Below are positions 59,467-64,000 of a DNA stretch of 64,000 nt, in pieces; the stretch's first letter is position 1; every line of letters begins with the position of its first letter. Made by a program: the position numbers and the translations under genes. The notes under the pieces were generated by a model. That model was not told where the DNA came from. It did no database searches and saw only the letters and a program-made list of their open reading frames with translations. Source of the DNA: Pelomonas asaccharophilus_A (lineage in GTDB: Bacteria; Pseudomonadota; Gammaproteobacteria; Burkholderiales; Burkholderiaceae_C); assembly GCF_031458115.1 (NCBI RefSeq), contig NZ_JAVDXV010000001.1, positions 744,001 to 808,000 of the forward strand. The letters run 5' to 3'.

Positions 59467-59922
59467 GTGACCCGCCTCCCTCCCGTAGAGCCCGGCGACA
59501 CCGCCGCGGACGAACTAGAGCAGGCGGTGGCCGAGGCGCGTGCGCATCGCAGCCGCGTCGATGCCGTGGAGGGGCAGCTCCACGTGCCGAACCACATTCC
59601 CAGCAGCGAGCGCTTCGCGCATGTCTTCTTTTCGCTGCTGCTGCTGATGTACGCATCGCATGGGCTCATCCACGATGACCTCTACATTCCCGGCAAGTGG
59701 GCGCCTGGTGTGCACCTGCATGGCGTGCCGATGTGGGTGATGTGCGGCGCGATGATCAGCGCCGTTGCGAGCATGTTGTCCGTGGTCGTCGACCACTACG
59801 ACACGCGCGCCAACGAGATTAGCTACCGGCGTGTTGCGATCGGCACGCAACTGCTGGGCTGGCTTCTCTTCTTCGGCGCGTTTGCTTTGGATGGCTGGGT
59901 CTATCAGCTCGCGACGCGGTAG
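59467..59922 (+). CDS. Membrane protein of unknown function in speD cluster
   Basis: 151 residues, start GTG. A hydrophilic N-terminal 45 residues rich in Glu and Arg, then about three transmembrane helices (HVFFSLLLLMYASHGL, VHLHGVPMWVMCGAMISAVASMLSVVV in part, LLGWLLFFGAFALDGWVYQL). Histidines and DDLYIPGKWAPG in the loop are conserved-looking but I know no family for it. It starts three bases after the speD stop. It converges with the FAD oxidoreductase gene, three bases apart. Confidence 0.75.
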   Translation: MTRLPPVEPGDTAADELEQAVAEARAHRSRVDAVEGQLHVPNHIPSSERFAHVFFSLLLLMYASHGLIHDDLYIPGKWAPGVHLHGVPMWVMCGAMISAVASMLSVVVDHYDTRANEISYRRVAIGTQLLGWLLFFGAFALDGWVYQLATR

Positions 59923-59925
59923 CAG

Positions 59926-61563
59926 TCACTGCGCTTTGCGGTCGATGTTGAGCCTCGTCGCGGCTTCTATGCCCGCCGTGTAAGCCTCCTCGAACACCGA
60001 ATATCCCGCGAGGTCGCTGTGCACGAAGACGACGCGTCCTGTTGATTCGTTCAGCGCGGCCAGCGCTGCCGAGCTGCGCAGGCCGGGTGTCGGGATACTC
60101 ATTGCATGGCCGAAGCGGCACAGGTCCATGCGTTCGACCTTGGCGGACAGGTCGGGATGCGTCTGGGCGAGCTCATCGGTGACGACCTTGGCCCAGTGCT
60201 GCCAGGGCTGGCTCAACAGCGCGGCGCGCTGCGCGGCGGGCAGCGCGAAGTAGGCGGTCAGCAGCGGCGGTTGTGGCGTCGGGTCCAGCGACTGGTGGCG
60301 GGCGTCCACATAGCCCAGCGCCGTGGTGCCATAGCGCACGCTGTCCCAGGCGGCCGGCGCGCCCACGCGGTGCAGCAGCGGTTCGCGCAGCAGCACGTTG
60401 GCGGTCAGCCACGGGGCGTAGCTCAGCCTCAGCGCGCGCAGCGCGTCGGGTGGTGTCGCCAGCAACCGTGCGGCGATGAACAGCGGCGTGGCCATGACCA
60501 CCGCGCGGGCCGACCAGCGCTCGGGTGCGTTGGCGGCCTCGTTCCACGCGAGCGCCTCGATGCCCTCGCGCCCCTCGGTCACGCGCAGCACGCTGCGGCC
60601 GACGTGGAGGCGGTCGCGCAGCGGTTGGGCGATGCGTTCGCTGAGCCAGCCATTGCCCTGCGGCCATGTCAGCACGGGCTCGCGCTCGGCCGTGTCGTCG
60701 CCCGGCGCGTGGAAGCCGTGGCGGCTGGCGAAGTAGTGCAGGCCGGCCCAGGCGGACACGCCGTCGGCATTGGCGCCGAAATCGTCGCGGCAGCAGTAGT
60801 CCAGGTACCAGCGCAGCCGTTCGTCGTTCAGGCCTGCGCGGTCCAGCCACGCGGCGAAGGTCTGCGCGTCCAGCGCGGCGTGGCCGGGCGTCCAGTGTGC
60901 GCGGCGCGTGGGCATCGCAAAGCCCAGCTCGCGCTGGGCCTGCGCCACCAGCGCCGCGAAGCGTCGGTACTGCTCGCGCGTGGCCGGCGCGTCGTCGGCG
61001 GGCGGCAGCAGGCCTTCGTGCCAGGCGCCGTCGAAGAACAGGCGCTCCTGCGGGCTGTGGCACAGGTGGCGCTCGTCCCAGACGGTGCGGCCCAGGTGTT
61101 GCCGCGCGACGCCCAGGTCGTGCAGCAGCTCGGCCACTTCGCGCGCGTGCTCGCCCGGCACCGGCAGGTAGTGGGCGCCCAGAGGGCAGGGCAGGCCGTT
61201 CAGCGTGTGACTTCGGCTGTTGCCGCCGGCCTGGTCTTCCAGGTCCAGCAGCGCGAAGTCGTCGACACCGCGCTGCCTCAGCGCCCGTGCGCAGGCCAGG
61301 CCCCCGATGCCGGCGCCGACGATGAGCACGCCGGTCTTCTTGATCGGGCCATCCGCCTTCGGCAGCTCGCCGCGCAACCGATGGCCGCGCTCGGGATGGG
61401 TGCCGACCCAGCCGCCTTGCAGCGGCGGCTTTTCCGGCGTGCAGCCGGCGGACAGCGCACCCAGCAGCAGGGCGCGGCGCGACAGGCGGGGCGAGGGAAG
61501 GGAGAGGGGCGGACGCAAGGGCGCGAGCCTAGCAGCGAAATCGGCAGCGTCCGGTGCGTGCAT
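59926..61563 (-). CDS. Exported FAD-dependent oxidoreductase (amine-oxidase-like)
   Basis: 545 residues. A twin-arginine type signal (SRRALLLGALSAGC) ends in a lipobox-like Cys. The FAD dinucleotide motif follows: VLIVGAGIGGLACARALRQRG, then LDLEDQAGGNSRS, and a C-terminal FAD motif around GRVVFVHSDLAGYSVFEEAY. This is the flavin monoamine oxidase fold, so oxidation of a polyamine or similar amine is plausible. ATG 61563 was chosen, three bases beyond repeat A4; TTG codons nearer the signal are alternatives. It lies in the minus-strand cluster with the 69-residue gene and the aminopropyltransferase. Confidence 0.85.
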   Translation of the reverse strand: MHAPDAADFAARLAPLRPPLSLPSPRLSRRALLLGALSAGCTPEKPPLQGGWVGTHPERGHRLRGELPKADGPIKKTGVLIVGAGIGGLACARALRQRGVDDFALLDLEDQAGGNSRSHTLNGLPCPLGAHYLPVPGEHAREVAELLHDLGVARQHLGRTVWDERHLCHSPQERLFFDGAWHEGLLPPADDAPATREQYRRFAALVAQAQRELGFAMPTRRAHWTPGHAALDAQTFAAWLDRAGLNDERLRWYLDYCCRDDFGANADGVSAWAGLHYFASRHGFHAPGDDTAEREPVLTWPQGNGWLSERIAQPLRDRLHVGRSVLRVTEGREGIEALAWNEAANAPERWSARAVVMATPLFIAARLLATPPDALRALRLSYAPWLTANVLLREPLLHRVGAPAAWDSVRYGTTALGYVDARHQSLDPTPQPPLLTAYFALPAAQRAALLSQPWQHWAKVVTDELAQTHPDLSAKVERMDLCRFGHAMSIPTPGLRSSAALAALNESTGRVVFVHSDLAGYSVFEEAYTAGIEAATRLNIDRKAQ

Positions 61564-61566
61564 GCG

Positions 61567-61705
61567 CGGGCCGTGCGCCGGGCCGCTCCCAAGCCGGCCC
61601 GCATGAGGCGATGTGCATGCGGCTCGACGCCGCATGCATCGCCGTCCCCGCGGGGGACCGACCAGGCGCGCCCGCGTTCAGCGGTGCGAGCCTGGGCGAG
61701 GGGCT
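61567..61705 (-). repeat. Dispersed repeat family A, copy 4
   Basis: Minus orientation, beginning eight bases after the stop of the 69-residue gene with AGCCCCTCG and ending four bases before the FAD oxidoreductase start. The core hairpin pairs GCATGCGGC with GCCGCATGC. Open frames through it are an artefact. Confidence 0.85.
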
Positions 61706-61712
61706 TGTCTGT

Positions 61713-61922
61713 TCAGCCGCAGGGCGCGCGCCACTCGCGCAGTTCGGCGGCCAGGACGGGATGCTTGCCGGTCTCGGCGCGTTCGATCAGCGCGGTGACA
61801 TTGGCTTCGGTGACCAGCTCGTGGCCCACGCCTTGCAGCAAGGCCTGGTAGACGCTGTCGAGATCGGACGCGTCGGTGTCGGCCGGCGTGGTGGGAACGG
61901 TCTTGGCGAGGGTGGATTGCAT
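61713..61922 (-). CDS. 69-residue protein in aminopropyltransferase cluster
   Basis: 69 residues; GGAG precedes the ATG. An acidic, Thr/Ala-rich N-terminus (TPADTDASDLDSVYQALLQG) leads to a helix and an Arg-rich end WRAPCG with a Cys next to the C-terminal Gly. No signal peptide or known domain. Its place between the aminopropyltransferase and the oxidoreductase genes makes it a candidate small subunit or peptide substrate; that is speculation. Confidence 0.6.
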   Translation of the reverse strand: MQSTLAKTVPTTPADTDASDLDSVYQALLQGVGHELVTEANVTALIERAETGKHPVLAAELREWRAPCG

Positions 61923-61982
61923 CGGAGGCTCCTGGCATCGGCACGATGTACCGCGATCCCGGTTCCCGGCAATCGGCGTTCC

Positions 61983-63545
61983 TCAGTGCACCGCGCCCCA
62001 CTCCTCCTCGAAGGTCTGCACCAGCACCTGGTTGGACAGCCGGTTCACGTCGGTGGGCACGCGGGCCATGTCGGGCGGAAAGGCCAGCAGCGTGGGCAGC
62101 GTCTGCGGCGTCACGAAGCGCAGGCCGGCGGGGAACTCCGTCGGCATGCGGAACGGCCGGCGCGACGCGAGGATGAAGCCCCATTCGCCGAACGACGGCA
62201 CGTGCGCGTGATACGGCGTGGCGGTCAGGCCGACGGATTCGATGGTGGTCACCACGGTCCAGTAGCTGCGCCGCGCGATCAATGGCGACGTGGTCTGCAC
62301 CACCGCGTAGCCGCCCGCGCTCAGGTGCTGGTCCACAAACTCGTAGAAGCTGGCCGTGTAGAGCTTGCCCAACGCGAAGTTGGACGGGTCGGGGAAGTCG
62401 ATGACGATGACGTCGAAGGTCTCCGTCTGCTGCTCCAGCCAGCCAAAGGCGTCGGTGTTGATGATGCGCAGCTTGGGCGAAGACAGCGCATGGCCGTTCA
62501 GCGCGGCGAGCTTGGGCGAATCGCGGAAAAGCGTGGTCATCAGCGGGTCCAGCTCCACCAGCGTGACCTGCTCGACGCCGGGGTGGCGCAGCACCTCGCG
62601 CACGGCCATGCCGTCGCCGCCACCCAGCACCAGCACGCGCTTCGGCGCGCCATGCGCAGCCATGGCCGGCTGCACCAGTGCCTCGTGGTACCGGTACTCG
62701 TCCTTGGAGTGGAACTGCAGGTTGCCGTTCAGGAACAGCCGCGTGCCGGCGCGGCCCTCGGTGACGACGATGCGCTGGTAAGCGCTGCTCTGCTTGAAGA
62801 CGATGTCCTCGCCATAGAAGCGGTCCTCGGCCCAGGTGGTCAGCCGGTCGGCGCCCAGCAGTGCGGCCATCAGCAGCCCGGTGGACAGCGCGCAGGCAGC
62901 GACCATGGAGGACCGGGCCCGCACCTCGGCGCGAAACAGCCACAGCGCCCAGATCGCGACCGCCACGTTGATCAGCCCGAACACGACGCCCGTGCGCACC
63001 AGGCCCAGGTGCGGCACCAGCACCAGCGGGAAGGCCAGCGCGACCAGCAGCGCGCCGAGGTAGTCGAAGGTCAGCACCTGCGAGACCAGGTCCTTGAGCC
63101 CGTAGCGCGCGCTGAAGTGGCGCTTCAGGATGCGCATGACCAGCGGAATCTCCAGCCCCACCAGCGTGCCCACCAGCAGCACCAGTCCGTACAGCAGCAC
63201 GCGGAACGGCGTGTCCGCGCCGGGCGGCAGCAGGCTGTGCACGGCGAACAGCGCGGCCGGCATCAGCCCGCCGATGACTCCCACCAGCAGTTCCACCTGC
63301 AGGAACACGCCCACCAGTTGCCGCTCGACGAAGCGCGACAGCCAGGAGCCCAGCCCCATCGCGAACAGGTAGACGCCGATGACGGTGGAGAACTGCAGCA
63401 CCGAGTCGCCCAGCAGGTAGCTGGCCAGCGCACCGGCGGCCAGCTCATAGACCAGGCCGCAGGCCGCGATGAAGAAGACGCTGACGAGCAGCAGCGCTTC
63501 GGCGGCCGAGACCCGGGAGGGAGAAGCGGTGGTGGCGTCCGTCAT
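61983..63545 (-). CDS. Membrane-embedded aminopropyltransferase (spermidine-synthase-like)
   Basis: 520 residues. The first 230 hold six or seven transmembrane helices (ALLLVSVFFIAACGLVYELAAG onward, in part). The C-terminal 270 are a spermidine synthase domain: YQRIVVTEG, SKDEYRYHEALVQPAM, then VLVLGGGDGMAVREVLRHPG for decarboxylated SAM, and NTDAFGWL. The acceptor segment reads DFPDPSNFALGKLYT instead of the DSSDPxGPAxxLF of SpeE, so the acceptor is probably not plain putrescine. It needs the product of SpeD. It starts seven bases after the gene before it. Confidence 0.9.
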   Translation of the reverse strand: MTDATTASPSRVSAAEALLLVSVFFIAACGLVYELAAGALASYLLGDSVLQFSTVIGVYLFAMGLGSWLSRFVERQLVGVFLQVELLVGVIGGLMPAALFAVHSLLPPGADTPFRVLLYGLVLLVGTLVGLEIPLVMRILKRHFSARYGLKDLVSQVLTFDYLGALLVALAFPLVLVPHLGLVRTGVVFGLINVAVAIWALWLFRAEVRARSSMVAACALSTGLLMAALLGADRLTTWAEDRFYGEDIVFKQSSAYQRIVVTEGRAGTRLFLNGNLQFHSKDEYRYHEALVQPAMAAHGAPKRVLVLGGGDGMAVREVLRHPGVEQVTLVELDPLMTTLFRDSPKLAALNGHALSSPKLRIINTDAFGWLEQQTETFDVIVIDFPDPSNFALGKLYTASFYEFVDQHLSAGGYAVVQTTSPLIARRSYWTVVTTIESVGLTATPYHAHVPSFGEWGFILASRRPFRMPTEFPAGLRFVTPQTLPTLLAFPPDMARVPTDVNRLSNQVLVQTFEEEWGAVH

Positions 63546-63552
63546 GCAGCTT

Positions 63553-63999
63553 TCAAGGCTTGGGCGGGTTCAGCGTCACCGAGAACGCCAGCTTTGTGCC
63601 GTCCGCGCTCGCCGCGATGTTGCGTACCGCGCCGCCCAGCTCGGGCAGATCGGCCAGGGGCTGGAAGCCGCTGCCGGCTTTGCCGTCCCAGCGTAGGAAC
63701 AGGTGGCCGCGTGCCATGATGAAAGAACCGTCGGGCAGGCTGACGAAGTACTGCGGGCGGTTGGCCGGCTTGTCGCCTTCGGGCAGCGGCGGGGTTTCGA
63801 TCAACACCTGCGGCTTGGCGTCGCCGGGGCCCTGGGCGGCAATGATCCAGCGGTTGGCGTCGGTCTGGTCGACGAAGAGCGCGCGCTTGCCGTCCGCCGT
63901 GCGGCCCAGCGACCGGCCAGGCTTGGTGGTCAGCAGCGTCTGCTGGCCGGTCGTGCGGGAGATGAGCACGGCCTTGTGGTCGTTGCGCTGCGGCACGTC
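63553..63999 (-). CDS. Beta-propeller-like protein (5' end outside window)
   Basis: The frame continues past the right edge; the GTG at 63996 is internal. About 148 C-terminal residues are visible, with short repeats such as DHKAVLISRTTGQQTLLTTK and SADGTKLAFSVTLNPPKP, a pattern of WD40/TolB-like propellers. No signal peptide is visible because the start is missing. It ends seven bases before the aminopropyltransferase start and is probably co-transcribed with it. Confidence 0.7.
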   Translation of the reverse strand, partial: DVPQRNDHKAVLISRTTGQQTLLTTKPGRSLGRTADGKRALFVDQTDANRWIIAAQGPGDAKPQVLIETPPLPEGDKPANRPQYFVSLPDGSFIMARGHLFLRWDGKAGSGFQPLADLPELGGAVRNIAASADGTKLAFSVTLNPPKP

Positions 64000-64000
64000 G

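Noticed and set aside
1..64000. CRISPR arrays, tRNA or rRNA genes
   Set aside because: No spaced direct-repeat array and no tRNA or rRNA sequence was recognised in the intergenic stretches read.

Overview
The window is chromosomal DNA of a high-GC betaproteobacterium. Gene content and order point to Burkholderiales, probably the Roseateles/Mitsuaria/Rubrivivax (Sphaerotilaceae) side of the order: dnaX-ybaB-recR, a methyltransferase gene before rnhA, alaA-hom-thrC-moeA-moaD, and glyoxalase II before a lytic transglycosylase. This placement is inferred from gene order and protein similarity recalled by eye, not from a search. Almost all of the sequence is coding, with very high GC at third positions, so long open frames antisense to real genes are common and were left out. 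Many real genes overlap their neighbour by ATGA, GTGA or TGATG.

Layout. 1-3.8 kb: two overlapping signalling genes, a pseudokinase-HDOD protein cut by the window edge and a Ser/Thr kinase-HDOD-GAF protein. 4.1-5.9 kb: envelope lipoproteins (DUF4398, OmpA family) and a small exported protein. 5.9-10.8 kb: the SRP RNA gene (ffs, minus strand), a SirB2-like protein, a divergent PurM-type protein, then dnaX-ybaB-recR and a MAPEG protein. 10.8-19.2 kb: mltD/gloB, methyltransferase, rnhA, an exported amidohydrolase, a family 5 solute-binding protein, dcd and a small unknown. 19.3-32.2 kb: mixed accessory metabolism (S46 dipeptidyl-peptidase, YceI, phosphodiester glycosidase with a YkuD-like lipoprotein, GNAT, YnfA, serine hydrolase, DUF2785, MarR with a divergent siderophore-interacting protein, lldD, Sel1 and Kelch proteins, YjbR).

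32.2-39.7 kb holds a compact eight-gene minus-strand operon: allophanate hydrolase (AtzF), an ABC importer (binding protein, permease, ATPase), AtzG-, AtzE- and AtzH/HpxZ-like proteins and a GntR regulator. A GntR-like inverted repeat lies just before the first gene. The set looks like uptake and hydrolysis of a carbamoylated or ureido nitrogen compound, but no ring-opening enzyme is present. 39.7-41.8 kb is an intergenic repeat block, a VOC protein and one AT-rich membrane protein gene that looks acquired. 41.8-53.0 kb: an ECF sigma operon, a CAP-domain lipoprotein, an Fe-S helicase with a nuclease-like N-terminus coupled to dinB, a patatin, an aldo/keto reductase, PhoH, bcp and an Mth938-like protein. 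53.1-58.7 kb: alaA-hom-thrC-moeA-moaD.

58.7-64 kb is the most unusual region. A small unknown gene, a pyruvoyl-type S-adenosylmethionine decarboxylase (speD) and a membrane protein converge on a minus-strand set encoding an exported FAD oxidoreductase, a 69-residue protein, a membrane-embedded aminopropyltransferase and a beta-propeller-like protein. Two dispersed repeat families (four and two copies) sit, in all six cases, directly behind a stop codon in the sense orientation; the four-copy family shows compensatory base changes in a hairpin.
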